Positions 8,440-15,863 of a stretch of 64,000 nt of DNA are shown piece after piece (the stretch's first letter is position 1; every line of letters starts with the position of its first letter). Source of the DNA: Syntrophotaleaceae bacterium (GTDB lineage: Bacteria; Desulfobacterota; Desulfuromonadia; Desulfuromonadales; Syntrophotaleaceae); NCBI GenBank assembly GCA_041390365.1, contig JAWKQB010000001.1, positions 1,302,001 to 1,366,000 on the forward strand, written 5' to 3'. The position numbers were made by a program, and so were the translations under genes. Under the pieces are notes generated by a model. That model ran no database searches. It was given only the letters and a program-made list of their open reading frames with translations, and was not told the origin of the DNA.

Positions 8440-9405
8440 CAGCAGCAGGGCGCCGGTGACCAGCGCCGCCGCGATCCGGTAAAAACCAAACAGGGCCAGG
8501 CCGTGCCGCTTGAGGTAACCCACCATCCATTTAACGGACAAAACAGCGGAACCGAAAGCCGCTGCCAGACCGACGATGAGGGGCAGAGCGTCGAAGGTCT
8601 CCACCATCAGCCGGCCGTGAAGCAGGGCATCGTAAGCGGTGGCGGCGCCGAGGGTGATCAGTCCGAGCAGAAAACTGAATTCCACCGCCGCCGGAAGCGA
8701 CAGGCCTGCCAGCACACCGCCGACGATGGTGACCAGGCTGCGACTGACGCCAGGCCACATGGCGATGCATTGGGCTAAACCGATGACCAGGGCCATCTTC
8801 CAGGACATCTCTTCCAGGGAAAGTCCGGGGTTGCGGATCCGGTCCCGCTTCGGCTTGAGGGCGGCGACGCCCAGAATCGCCACCCCTCCAACAAACCATG
8901 CCACCACTACGGGCCAGATATCGAAGAGGAAAATTTTGATCATGCCGCTGAAGAGAAATCCGATCAGTGCCGCAGGGAGAAAACCGCTGGCGACATTGAT
9001 CAACAAGTTTCGGCCTGTCGCATCCTTTCCGGCGAGACCCCGACCCATCTGGCGCAAGCGTCGAAAATACAGTCCCGCCACGGCCACTATGGCCCCGGCC
9101 TGAATGCAGATGGTGTAAGCGTCATTGGCCTCCTTGACACGAGCCTCAACACCCGAGCCGTCATCTGCTTCCCCCAGACCCAGCAACCTGCCTGCCACCA
9201 GCAGGTGCCCGGTGGAACTGACCGGAAGGTATTCCGTCAGGCCCTCTACAACCCCCAGGATCAAGGCCTCGCTCAGGGTCATTCCGCTTTTCACCACCGC
9301 TGCCGACTCTTCTGCGGGCAACCCTTCTGCTTTCGCCGGACCCAGGCCGGCAGACCACAAAAATCCCAAAACCACCAGTAACGCAATCCAGAACCTGCAG
9401 GACAT
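8425..9405 (-). CDS. uppP: Undecaprenyl-diphosphatase (UppP/BacA)
   Basis: 326-residue membrane enzyme that dephosphorylates undecaprenyl diphosphate to recycle the lipid carrier of peptidoglycan and surface glycans. Diagnostic motifs are EGLTEYLPVSSTGHLL (catalytic Glu-rich/Ser region) and WPGVSRSLVTI later in the chain, with seven to eight hydrophobic helices. The ATG at 9405 has a good site (CAGGAG) upstream. About 50 residues precede the conserved MTLSEALILGVVEG start of typical UppP proteins (265-280 residues), and they look like a signal peptide (FWIALLVVLGFLWSAGL, then PAKAEG). That extension is unusual; an internal start at the conserved Met is possible but has weaker support. Confidence 0.92.
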   Translation of the reverse strand: MSCRFWIALLVVLGFLWSAGLGPAKAEGLPAEESAAVVKSGMTLSEALILGVVEGLTEYLPVSSTGHLLVAGRLLGLGEADDGSGVEARVKEANDAYTICIQAGAIVAVAGLYFRRLRQMGRGLAGKDATGRNLLINVASGFLPAALIGFLFSGMIKIFLFDIWPVVVAWFVGGVAILGVAALKPKRDRIRNPGLSLEEMSWKMALVIGLAQCIAMWPGVSRSLVTIVGGVLAGLSLPAAVEFSFLLGLITLGAATAYDALLHGRLMVETFDALPLIVGLAAAFGSAVLSVKWMVGYLKRHGLALFGFYRIAAALVTGALLLSGRL

Positions 9406-9571
9406 CAATTCTCTCCTGAAAATAGGGCCCTCGCCAATGGAAGGCGAATCCTCAATTTCAAACCAAGCAGCAAAGCATGTGAATTCTTGCTCAAAGGTGG
9501 CAGGAAGGCAAGAAAAACTCCAAAAAGAAAAAATTATCAGGATTGGCCGAGCAGACAGGATTTTTTTGATT

Positions 9572-10735
9572 TCAGCCCTTGGAGCCAGATGCCCGCATCC
9601 GCTGCACAAGATTCGGCAACACCTCCAGAACCAGGTTCACATCTTCCCCGGACGTTGCCATGCCCAAAGAAAACCGAAGGGTTCCGACCCGGGTCCCCTC
9701 GACCGCACCCATCGCCTCAAGAACGCGGGAGGTTTTTAGGGTGCCGGAGCTGCAGGCGGAGACGGAGGAGACAGCTATTCCTGTCTGGTCCAGGGCAAAC
9801 AGAAGCTTTTCAGAGTCGACACCGAGAAAGGACATATTGCTGGTATTGGGAAGCCTGTGATCGACGTCCCCATTGCGCCGTACATCGGGAATCATCTCCA
9901 GAATCCCCTGCTCCAGCCGGTCCCGAAGATTTTCCAGTCGAAGGGATTCCTTTGCCACTGTTTTCGCCGCAAGTTCACAGGCTTTTCCGAGGCCGACGAT
10001 CCCGGCCACGTTTTCCGTTCCGGCCCGGCGGTTCTGCTCCTGAGCGCCGCCGTGCAATAATGGATGAAACTTTAATCCTTTGCGAACGATCAAGGCTCCG
10101 ATCCCTTTCGGACCATAAAACTTATGCCCCGACAAAGACATCAGGTCGATTTCCGAGGCTTTGAAATCGACGGGAACCTTACCGACGGCCTGAGCGGCAT
10201 CACAATGAAAAACAACCCCTTTGCCCCTTGCCAGTCTCCCGATCTCGGCAACCGGGAACAGAGTGCCAGTTTCATTATTGGCGTGCATGACCGACAGCAG
10301 GCAGGTTTCATTGGTGAATGATGATTCGACCGCTGCGAGGTCGAGACAACCGTGCCGGTCCACGTCGAGGCAGGTCACGCCAAACCCCTGTTGCTCGAGA
10401 TAATAGCAGGGCATCAACACCGAAGGATGCTCCACGATCGTTGTGACAATTCCCTTTGCCCTCTCCGCACGGCTTGCCGCCACACCCTTGATTGCGGTGT
10501 TGTTCGATTCGGTGGCCGATGAAGTAAAAATCACCTCTTCCGGATCGCAGTTCACCAAATGAGCCAGTTGACCGCGGGCCTTTTCGACCGCTTTTCGGGC
10601 CTCCTGTCCAGGCCAGTGGGGGCTGGAGGGATTGCCGAAGCGATCGCGAAGATACGGCATCATGTCCTCGAGAACCTCCGGATGAAGATCGGTGCTGGCA
10701 TTATTGTCCAGGTAGACTCGGTGCATGAGATCCAT
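9572..10735 (-). CDS. NifS-like cysteine desulfurase
   Basis: 387-residue PLP enzyme that takes sulfur from cysteine and passes it as a persulfide to acceptors. Visible: substrate and cofactor residues (YLDNNAST near the N-terminus, His103 in VEHPSV), the PLP lysine 205 in SGHKFYGPKG, and the active-site cysteine 328 in SVSACSSG, a NifS-type loop. An ATG at 10735 was chosen; one at 10726 and a longer frame from 10810 are possible, but the latter runs through the divergent promoter region. It faces a MoeB/ThiF-like gene and a TusA-like gene across a 113-base divergent region, which suggests sulfur transfer into a cofactor or thio-modification pathway. No IscU/NifU scaffold gene is adjacent. 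Confidence 0.92.
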   Translation of the reverse strand: MDLMHRVYLDNNASTDLHPEVLEDMMPYLRDRFGNPSSPHWPGQEARKAVEKARGQLAHLVNCDPEEVIFTSSATESNNTAIKGVAASRAERAKGIVTTIVEHPSVLMPCYYLEQQGFGVTCLDVDRHGCLDLAAVESSFTNETCLLSVMHANNETGTLFPVAEIGRLARGKGVVFHCDAAQAVGKVPVDFKASEIDLMSLSGHKFYGPKGIGALIVRKGLKFHPLLHGGAQEQNRRAGTENVAGIVGLGKACELAAKTVAKESLRLENLRDRLEQGILEMIPDVRRNGDVDHRLPNTSNMSFLGVDSEKLLFALDQTGIAVSSVSACSSGTLKTSRVLEAMGAVEGTRVGTLRFSLGMATSGEDVNLVLEVLPNLVQRMRASGSKG

Positions 10736-10773
10736 CAATTCCACAGTATAGTATGTGCTTTTATTGTTTTTTG

Positions 10774-10801
10774 TTGACTTATTTCCTAGCATAAATAGAA
10801 T
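10774..10801 (+). promoter_or_regulatory. Sigma-70-type promoter of the MoeB-like gene
   Basis: TTGACT at 10774-10779, a 16-base spacer, and TAGAAT at 10796-10801; each box matches consensus in five of six positions. It lies about 50 bases before the ATG of the E1-like gene. On the opposite strand TATACT near the nifS start could serve the divergent gene. Confidence 0.6.
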
Positions 10802-10848
10802 ATACTTCAAAGAAAAAAATAGTGTAGCGCCCGAGAAAGGAACTGGGG

Positions 10849-11667
10849 ATGTTTTCGGAAGAGCAGATCGAACGTTATTCTCGTCACATCATTCTGAAGG
10901 AGGTGGGCGGCAAGGGCCAGAAACGTTTGCTCGACGGCAGGATTCTGATCATCGGTGCCGGAGCGCTGGGCTCTCCCGCAGCCCTGTACCTCGCGGCAGC
11001 AGGGGTCGGAAGGATCGGAATCGCTGATGCGGATGTGGTTGAACTCTCGAATCTCCAGCGGCAGGTGATCCATCACTCGGCAGATCTCGGAACCCCCAAG
11101 GTCGAATCGGCGAAACGGAAGATGGAAGCCATCAATCCTGATGTCCAGGTTATCCCCCACTATACCTGGATTGGCGCGGACAACATCATTGACATTATCC
11201 GCGAATACGACTTCGTCATCGACGGCACAGACAATTTTGCCGCCAAGTTCCTCATCAACGACGCTTGCGTCATGGCCGGCATCCCTCTCTCCCACGCCGG
11301 CGTGCTTCACTTCATTGGTCAGACCATCACCATCCTGCCGGGCCAATCCCCCTGCTACCGCTGCGTGTTTCCGGAACCGCCGCAAGCTGGAAGCATTCCG
11401 ACCTGCTCGCAGGCCGGGGTTTTGGGCGTCCTGCCAGGGGTCATCGGCACTATTCAGGCCACCGAGGCAATAAAATATCTACTGGGCGTCGGGGATCTGC
11501 TGACCGGCCGAATGCTGGTCTACGATGCTGAAGGGCTGGACTTCCACGTATCGCCCATTGCCAAAAAATCCGAATGCGCCGTTTGTGGGGAAAATCCGTC
11601 CATAACAGATCTCCAAGTCGACCCGGAGGCGATGAATGTCTGCGATTTGACGACCAGTGAAAAGTGA
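10849..11667 (+). CDS. MoeB/ThiF/HesA-family E1-like adenylyltransferase
   Basis: 272 residues. Enzymes of this family adenylate the C-terminal glycine of small ubiquitin-like sulfur carriers (MoaD, ThiS) so that sulfur can be loaded. Seen: the FSEEQIERYSRHIIL start of MoeB-type proteins, nucleotide-binding GAGALGSP near 36-43, DGTDN near 125-129, two zinc CxxC pairs (Cys169/172, Cys243/246), and the conserved cysteine 186 in PTCSQAGVLG. MoeB, ThiF and HesA cannot be separated by eye; no rhodanese domain is fused. The TusA-like gene follows at 54 bases and the cysteine desulfurase gene is divergent, so a sulfur relay of cysteine desulfurase, TusA-like carrier and E1 is likely. No sulfur-carrier gene is visible nearby. 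Confidence 0.88.
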   Translation: MFSEEQIERYSRHIILKEVGGKGQKRLLDGRILIIGAGALGSPAALYLAAAGVGRIGIADADVVELSNLQRQVIHHSADLGTPKVESAKRKMEAINPDVQVIPHYTWIGADNIIDIIREYDFVIDGTDNFAAKFLINDACVMAGIPLSHAGVLHFIGQTITILPGQSPCYRCVFPEPPQAGSIPTCSQAGVLGVLPGVIGTIQATEAIKYLLGVGDLLTGRMLVYDAEGLDFHVSPIAKKSECAVCGENPSITDLQVDPEAMNVCDLTTSEK

Positions 11668-11721
11668 GGGTGGATTTTTGTACCCAGATCCTGGACCTGT
11701 AGCTGTTTTTGGAGCTAAGAT

Positions 11722-11940
11722 ATGCAAACCGTTGATCTTCGGGGTGTTCCCTGCCCCACCAACTTTGTCAAGGCCAAGTTGTCCATCGGGATGGCTGATA
11801 TCGGCGATATTATTGTATTCCATCTCGATGAAGGCGAACCGGTGCAAAACGTGTCGCGTAGCCTGCAGAATGAGGGACACCAGCTGCTGGACCTCGAAAA
11901 GGCTGAAGGGCACTATGTCCTGCGGATGAAGGTTGTTTGA
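11722..11940 (+). CDS. TusA/SirA-family sulfur carrier with CPTN motif
   Basis: A 72-residue cytoplasmic protein of the TusA fold (beta-alpha-beta-alpha-beta, DLRGVPCP start). TusA proteins carry persulfide sulfur on the cysteine of a CPxP motif; here the motif reads CPTN (Cys11-Asn14), so the cysteine and first proline are kept and the second proline is replaced. It lies just after the MoeB-like gene with a modest ribosome binding site (TGGAG). Its place next to an E1 and a cysteine desulfurase supports a sulfur-relay role. The family call is firm; the partner and end product are inference. Confidence 0.85.
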   Translation: MQTVDLRGVPCPTNFVKAKLSIGMADIGDIIVFHLDEGEPVQNVSRSLQNEGHQLLDLEKAEGHYVLRMKVV

Positions 11941-11998
11941 AATCTGAAGGGATTCAGTAAAGTGATGGAAGGTTCTAAAGGAAAACGCGTGCGAGGAG

Positions 11999-12376
11999 TT
12001 GTTGCGTCAGATCCTGGCCGATGACCAGACAGCCGCACAGACGGCTCTTTACCCGGTCTCCAAAAACAGCCGGGACGATGCGCGCCTGGCCAGACTTGTG
12101 TCCCGCAGATCATCGCCTGCGACCAACGACATCCTGCAGTTATTCAACGAAGGGGCGCAAGGGACAGTTTCAAGCCTTGATATCATCAGTCGACTGCGCC
12201 TGCTGAGCAACAAGATGTTTCTGGCCGCAACTGGCGCCACGAGAGTTCCTCTGGTCCTCTCGCCCTACCTCCTGAGCCATAGCTCGGGCGAAAGCTTGCC
12301 CCAGCCGATCGACAGCCTCTGGGGAAACCCCGCCGGGCTATTTGATCCAAACTGTCCAGCGACAGCCTCCGATTAG
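11999..12376 (+). CDS. Doubtful open frame, no recognised family
   Basis: A 125-codon open frame starting at TTG, in the 700-base gap between the TusA-like gene and the DUF1440-like gene. I recognise no domain. Its ribosome binding site (GAGGAG) sits too close to the TTG to be convincing, although the composition is not obviously non-coding. It could be a short lineage-specific protein, a decayed gene, or chance. No terminator, tRNA or repeat is visible elsewhere in this gap; the last 70 bases before 12,639 hold a promoter. Confidence 0.2.
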   Translation: MLRQILADDQTAAQTALYPVSKNSRDDARLARLVSRRSSPATNDILQLFNEGAQGTVSSLDIISRLRLLSNKMFLAATGATRVPLVLSPYLLSHSSGESLPQPIDSLWGNPAGLFDPNCPATASD

Positions 12377-12577
12377 GCCCCTGAGGGCTGACCGGCTGAC
12401 GACCTTTGATTGGCCGCTGATCTACCCATCGCCCACCCACCGCCTTGGAAAACGATTTTTTATCCATCCCCTACCCGTTTTCATTCGTACAAAGAGCGAG
12501 TTTTTTCGATTATATGCTTTCGCCACGACCCATCCATAGCTTTCCGTCTAGTCTGGGCCAATGGGCAGACGGCTTTC

Positions 12578-12605
12578 TTGACAGCTTCTTAGTCTGTTCT
12601 AAAGT
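12578..12605 (+). promoter_or_regulatory. Sigma-70-type promoter of the DUF1440-like gene
   Basis: Perfect -35 TTGACA (12578-12583), 16-base spacer, and TAAAGT (12600-12605). The gene starts 34 bases later behind the strong ribosome binding site AAAGGAGG. Confidence 0.6.
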
Positions 12606-12638
12606 GGAAAAGTAACCCTCTGCGAAAGGAGGCTCGAT

Positions 12639-13175
12639 ATGTCTACTCTCAGCAGCGGAGATATAAAGCAACCGCCTCACCCATTGCTGACGGGGATTGC
12701 GGCGGGATTGATTGCCGGGGTCGTCGCCGGCCAGTCGGAGCGGCTGCTCGACCGATTCGTTTCGGAACGGCAGAAACGGCGGGACCGCCAGGTGCGGCCG
12801 GGTTCGGCTCATGAGGTCGCCGGTCCCCATTTCGCCCGCAAGATCACCGGCAGAAAACTCAAGAAGGAGGAGGAGAAAAAAGCCAAATTTTTTTTCGGCA
12901 TAGCCTACGGCATCGGCTGGGGGCTTATCTATGCCAGTCTTCGCAGGAAGTTTCCGCAGGTGGCCCGTCTGGCCGGCCTGCCCTTCGCCATCCCCTTCTT
13001 CTTTGCCTGCGACGGGACGATCGCGCCGCTGCTCGGTGTCTCCCCCAACCTACGCCGCATCCCCTGGCAGCCCAGCGCCAAGGAGATGGGGAACCATATA
13101 GCTTGGACGGCCGCCGCGGAAATGGTGCATCGAGCGGTTGCCAAGGCGTCCAAACAGGCCGCAGATCAGAGATAA
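12639..13175 (+). CDS. DUF1440/YagU-like membrane protein
   Basis: 178 residues with several hydrophobic segments: LTGIAAGLIAGVVAGQSE near the N-terminus, FFFGIAYGIGWGLIYASL in the middle and LPFAIPFFFACDGTIAPLLG after it. A basic linker (KRRDRQ...KLKKEEEKKAK) lies between the first and second. The pattern matches the DUF1440 / YagU family of inner-membrane proteins of unknown function. It begins a transcription unit whose second gene, a fatty-acid hydroxylase, is now separated from it by an IS110 insertion; before the insertion the intergenic gap would have been only 12 bases. The two may therefore act together, perhaps in the membrane or envelope. Function is otherwise unknown. Confidence 0.65.
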   Translation: MSTLSSGDIKQPPHPLLTGIAAGLIAGVVAGQSERLLDRFVSERQKRRDRQVRPGSAHEVAGPHFARKITGRKLKKEEEKKAKFFFGIAYGIGWGLIYASLRRKFPQVARLAGLPFAIPFFFACDGTIAPLLGVSPNLRRIPWQPSAKEMGNHIAWTAAAEMVHRAVAKASKQAADQR

Positions 13176-13195
13176 AGGAGATGATATGAAAGAAA

Positions 13196-13395
13196 GCGGT
13201 CGTTGACCGCTCCGGGGGTAAGATAGAGCTTTCCGGAGTAGATAGGCTATAGGCTGGATGTTGTACTGGGGCGTTGACCCTGAAAAGGAGATTAGACTTT
13301 GCCTGTAGCTGAAACGTCACCGTGGGGCCTGGACCCTGGATAGGAGGCTGGTGGTCACCGATTCGCATCTACTCCACACAACCAAGAACAGGAGT
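13196..13395 (+). ncRNA. IS110 bridge RNA (target and donor guides identified)
   Basis: Non-coding left end of the IS110 element. It opens with two perfect hairpins: GCGGTC/GACCGC (13196-13210) and CTCCGG/CCGGAG (13210-13238). Two related internal loops follow, each introduced by GACCCTG (13276-13282 and 13332-13338) plus one base. Loop 1: AAAGGAG at 13284-13290 equals the left target plus core, and TGCCT at 13300-13304 is complementary to AGGCA, the core plus right target. Loop 2: ATAGGAG at 13340-13346 equals the right element end plus core, and CATCT at 13366-13370 is complementary to AGATG, the core plus left element end. This is the left/right target-guide and donor-guide logic described for IS621-type bridge RNAs. 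RNA ends are estimates. Confidence 0.8.
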
Positions 13396-13402
13396 AGAGA
13401 CA

Positions 13403-14416
13403 ATGGTTAGATTTATCGGGATTGACCTTCACAAGACGGCATTTACGGTCTGTTTTCTGGAGGGCGAAGAGAAGCGGCTGGAGAGTTACAAGATTGGCGA
13501 GATGGATCGGTTTCGGTCGGAGTTGCGCCGGGATGATAAATTGGCGTTGGAGACCACGACCAACACCCGGAGTTTCATCAAACAGATCCGGGATGCGGTG
13601 GGCTCAATCCACGTGATCAACACCATGCAGTTCAAGGTGGTCAGCCAGTCGGTCAAGAAAACGGATGCCAACGATGCCGAGACCATGGCGTTTTTCCTGA
13701 GCAAGGGGATGCTGCCGGAAGTGCGAATGAAGGACGAACACTACGCAGAGCTTGAGAGTCTGGCCAACACACGGCACAAGCTGGTGCAGTTGCGTACGGC
13801 GCTGAAGAACAAGATACACAACATCCTCAACGCCCAGGGAATTGTGACGAAGAAGGAAAGCCTGTCGAGCCGCAAGGGGTTGGAGAAGGTCCTCAATCAT
13901 CCGATCAGCGCGGTGGCCGCCATCGAACTGGAAGTGATCGTCGAGCAGATCAAGGGGCTTGACGCCGGCATCGCCAGGATCGACCAGGAGCTGGCCGACA
14001 AGGGCAAGAAACTCGATGGCCACGAGAACATCACCAGCATCAAGGGGGTGGGCGACAAGGGCGGCGCGATCCTGCTCAGCGTGATTGGCAACATCGAAGA
14101 CTTTGAGGACGAGAAGAAACTGGCAGCCTACTTCGGCATTGTCCCTCGGGTCAGCAATTCCAACGAGACCAACCGCCAGGGGCGCATCACCAAGCGCGGG
14201 AGCAAGTTGGGCCGAACCACGCTGGTGCAGTGCACACTGATAGCGATTCGTTATTCCCCGTACCTGAAAGCGTTTTACGAGAAGCTCAAGGCGAAGAAGG
14301 GGTCGGGCAAGGCGATCATCGCCACGGCCAAGAAACTGTTGGGCATCATTTATCTGACACTGAAGAACAAGTGGGTCTTTGAGGACTTTCCGAATTTCGT
14401 CCTGAAAGAGAGCTGA
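13403..14416 (+). CDS. IS110-family transposase (DEDD recombinase)
   Basis: 337 residues. The N-terminal RuvC-like domain has GIDLHK with Asp8, Glu50 (LALETTTN), and the KKTDANDAE segment with Asp88 and Asp91, giving the DEDD set of the IS110 family. A coiled-coil-like stretch (about 105-205) leads to the C-terminal Transposase_20 domain (ITSIKGVGDKGGAILLSVIG, then YFGIVPRVSNSNETNRQGR and RGSKLGR); Ser251 or Ser253 is the likely catalytic serine. The ATG at 13403 begins the conserved VRFIGIDLHK; an upstream in-frame start would read through the bridge RNA region. IS110 recombinases act on DNA guided by the element's own bridge RNA, without classical terminal repeats. No frameshift or missing catalytic residue is seen. 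Confidence 0.95.
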   Translation: MVRFIGIDLHKTAFTVCFLEGEEKRLESYKIGEMDRFRSELRRDDKLALETTTNTRSFIKQIRDAVGSIHVINTMQFKVVSQSVKKTDANDAETMAFFLSKGMLPEVRMKDEHYAELESLANTRHKLVQLRTALKNKIHNILNAQGIVTKKESLSSRKGLEKVLNHPISAVAAIELEVIVEQIKGLDAGIARIDQELADKGKKLDGHENITSIKGVGDKGGAILLSVIGNIEDFEDEKKLAAYFGIVPRVSNSNETNRQGRITKRGSKLGRTTLVQCTLIAIRYSPYLKAFYEKLKAKKGSGKAIIATAKKLLGIIYLTLKNKWVFEDFPNFVLKES

Positions 14417-14467
14417 AAACAGAACCTTACAACCAAGAAGAGTAGATTTCTTTCATAGGAGGCAGCC

Positions 14468-15385
14468 ATGGGTTTTTTGCCGGAGCGCAGCAGGAAAAAA
14501 CCCCGATCCAAGTCCATGAGGGGCGAAATTCCTTCCTGGTTGAGCAATACCCTGATTTTCGGCACCCTGGCGGCCGTTGTCGCCGCCGAAATGAAGCGCC
14601 CCTTGCGAACGCCCAGGCAGGACAAACTGCGGCGGGATGTGCGAAATATCTCCATGTCCCTGATGACAGCGGCCACCATAGCGCTGGCGGAAAAACCGGT
14701 CGTCGCGCCTCTGGCCGATGCCGCTGAAAGCAAGAGACGCGGGCTGCTGAAGTGGAAGCGACTGCCCGTCGGGCTGGAGATGTTTCTTTCGGTGACCCTG
14801 CTCGATTACACCCTCTACATCTGGCATTACCTGACGCACAAAGTCCCTCTGCTCTGGCGCTTTCACCAGGTCCACCATGTGGATCTCGACCTCGATGCCT
14901 CGACGGCGCTGCGATTTCATGCCGGTGAAATGCTGCTGTCCGTTCCCTGGAGGGCAGCACAGGTGGCCCTTCTCGGCATATCCCCTCGCCCCCTGGCCCT
15001 GTGGCAGACCCTGACGCTGGCGGAAATCCTGTTCCATCATTCCAACGTGCGTCTGCCGCTCCGATTCGAACGCCTGCTCAACCGGATAATCGTCACTCCC
15101 CGCATGCACGGCATTCACCACTCCACCGTCCGCGAGGAAACCGATTCGAACTGGTCGACCATTTTCTCCTGGCCCGACCTCCTTCATCGCACCTTGAAAC
15201 TGAACATCCCGCAAAAAAAGGTCACTATCGGTGTACCTGCCTTCCAGAATCCAAAAGAGTTAACCATTGGTAAACTGCTGAAAATGCCGTTGACCGTCGA
15301 CCGCCCCAGTTGGCGCCTATCAAACGGGACCAGGCCGGAAAGAAAGGAAAATCTCCCCTTGCCGAGGAGAAAGCTGGCTGAGTAG
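14468..15385 (+). CDS. Fatty-acid hydroxylase / sterol desaturase family protein
   Basis: 305-residue membrane di-iron oxygenase family member. The histidine clusters are present: His120 and His124 (WHYLTH), His133/136/137 (RFHQVHH), His190-191 (FHHSN), and His214/217/218 (MHGIHH), which together bind two irons in this family. Substrates in the family include sterols, fatty acids and carotenoids, and the substrate here cannot be read from sequence. The ATG has a strong site (AGGAGG, five bases upstream) that is made partly of the IS110 element's right junction, so insertion did not destroy translation. Transcription now has to come through or from the IS element. An oxygen-using enzyme is of note in an otherwise anaerobic-looking gene set. 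Confidence 0.85.
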   Translation: MGFLPERSRKKPRSKSMRGEIPSWLSNTLIFGTLAAVVAAEMKRPLRTPRQDKLRRDVRNISMSLMTAATIALAEKPVVAPLADAAESKRRGLLKWKRLPVGLEMFLSVTLLDYTLYIWHYLTHKVPLLWRFHQVHHVDLDLDASTALRFHAGEMLLSVPWRAAQVALLGISPRPLALWQTLTLAEILFHHSNVRLPLRFERLLNRIIVTPRMHGIHHSTVREETDSNWSTIFSWPDLLHRTLKLNIPQKKVTIGVPAFQNPKELTIGKLLKMPLTVDRPSWRLSNGTRPERKENLPLPRRKLAE

Positions 15386-15493
15386 GTGGGGGATTGCTTT
15401 TTCTCTTGATATACTTTCGCTTAACACCATGCCGCTTTCAATTTTTCGGGCGCCTGAAAAAACACACGCAATGATGAAAGGGAACAGAAGATA

Positions 15494-15739
15494 ATGTATG
15501 GCAACGGGATGATGAACGGATGGGGCATGATGAACCCTCTGATGTGGATTTTTATGATTCTGGTCTGGGGGCTTATCGTTTTCGGCTTGTTCTTTGCCGT
15601 TCGCTGGTTGCTCTCTCAAGGCAAAACAGGGAAAGAGAATCGGGATTCGGCAACTCCTCTGGACATTCTCAAGGCCCGTTATGCGAAGGGAGAAATCAGC
15701 AAGGAACAGTTCGAACAGATGAGGAAGAATTTGGAGTAA
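15494..15739 (+). CDS. SHOCT-domain small membrane protein, Met-rich N-terminus
   Basis: 81 residues: a Met/Gly/Asn-rich start (MYGNGMMNGWGMMNP), one transmembrane helix (about 16-42, LMWIFMILVWGLIVFGLFFA), and a C-terminal SHOCT domain (LDILKARYAKGEISKEQFEQM). SHOCT domains are short oligomerisation modules fused to many membrane proteins. Small proteins of this shape are often found beside copper-resistance genes, and a convergent Cu-type P-ATPase gene follows here at 125 bases; a role in copper handling is therefore a reasonable guess, as methionines can bind Cu(I). No strong ribosome binding site is seen beyond an A/G-rich stretch (AAAGGGAACAGAAG). Confidence 0.75.
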   Translation: MYGNGMMNGWGMMNPLMWIFMILVWGLIVFGLFFAVRWLLSQGKTGKENRDSATPLDILKARYAKGEISKEQFEQMRKNLE

Positions 15740-15863
15740 TTCCCCCACAACGCGGAGCCTTCTGCTATCCTTGCGTTAACCACCCTGCTTTTGGCATTGG
15801 GTATCGCTTCAATGGCGGCAAAACCCGAAAAGTTGCTATGCCCTTCTCCCCGTCACCATCCTT

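Larger units (their letters stand above)
13181..14461 (+). mobile_element. IS110-family insertion sequence, complete
   Basis: About 1,281 bp. The element is bounded by a repeated AGGAG (13176-13180 and 14457-14461); bridge RNA guides point to AG as the shared core dinucleotide (13179-13180 and 14460-14461). It holds a roughly 200-base non-coding left end, one transposase gene and only 41 bases after its stop, the arrangement of IS110-group elements whose bridge RNA lies 5' of the transposase. Subterminal inverted repeats TATGAAAGAAA (13185-13195) and TTTCTTTCATA (14447-14457) are perfect over 11 bases. Removing the element restores TAA-AGGAGGCAGCC-ATG, joining the DUF1440-like and hydroxylase genes with an intact ribosome binding site; this strongly supports the stated ends. 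All parts look intact, so it may be active. Confidence 0.88.
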
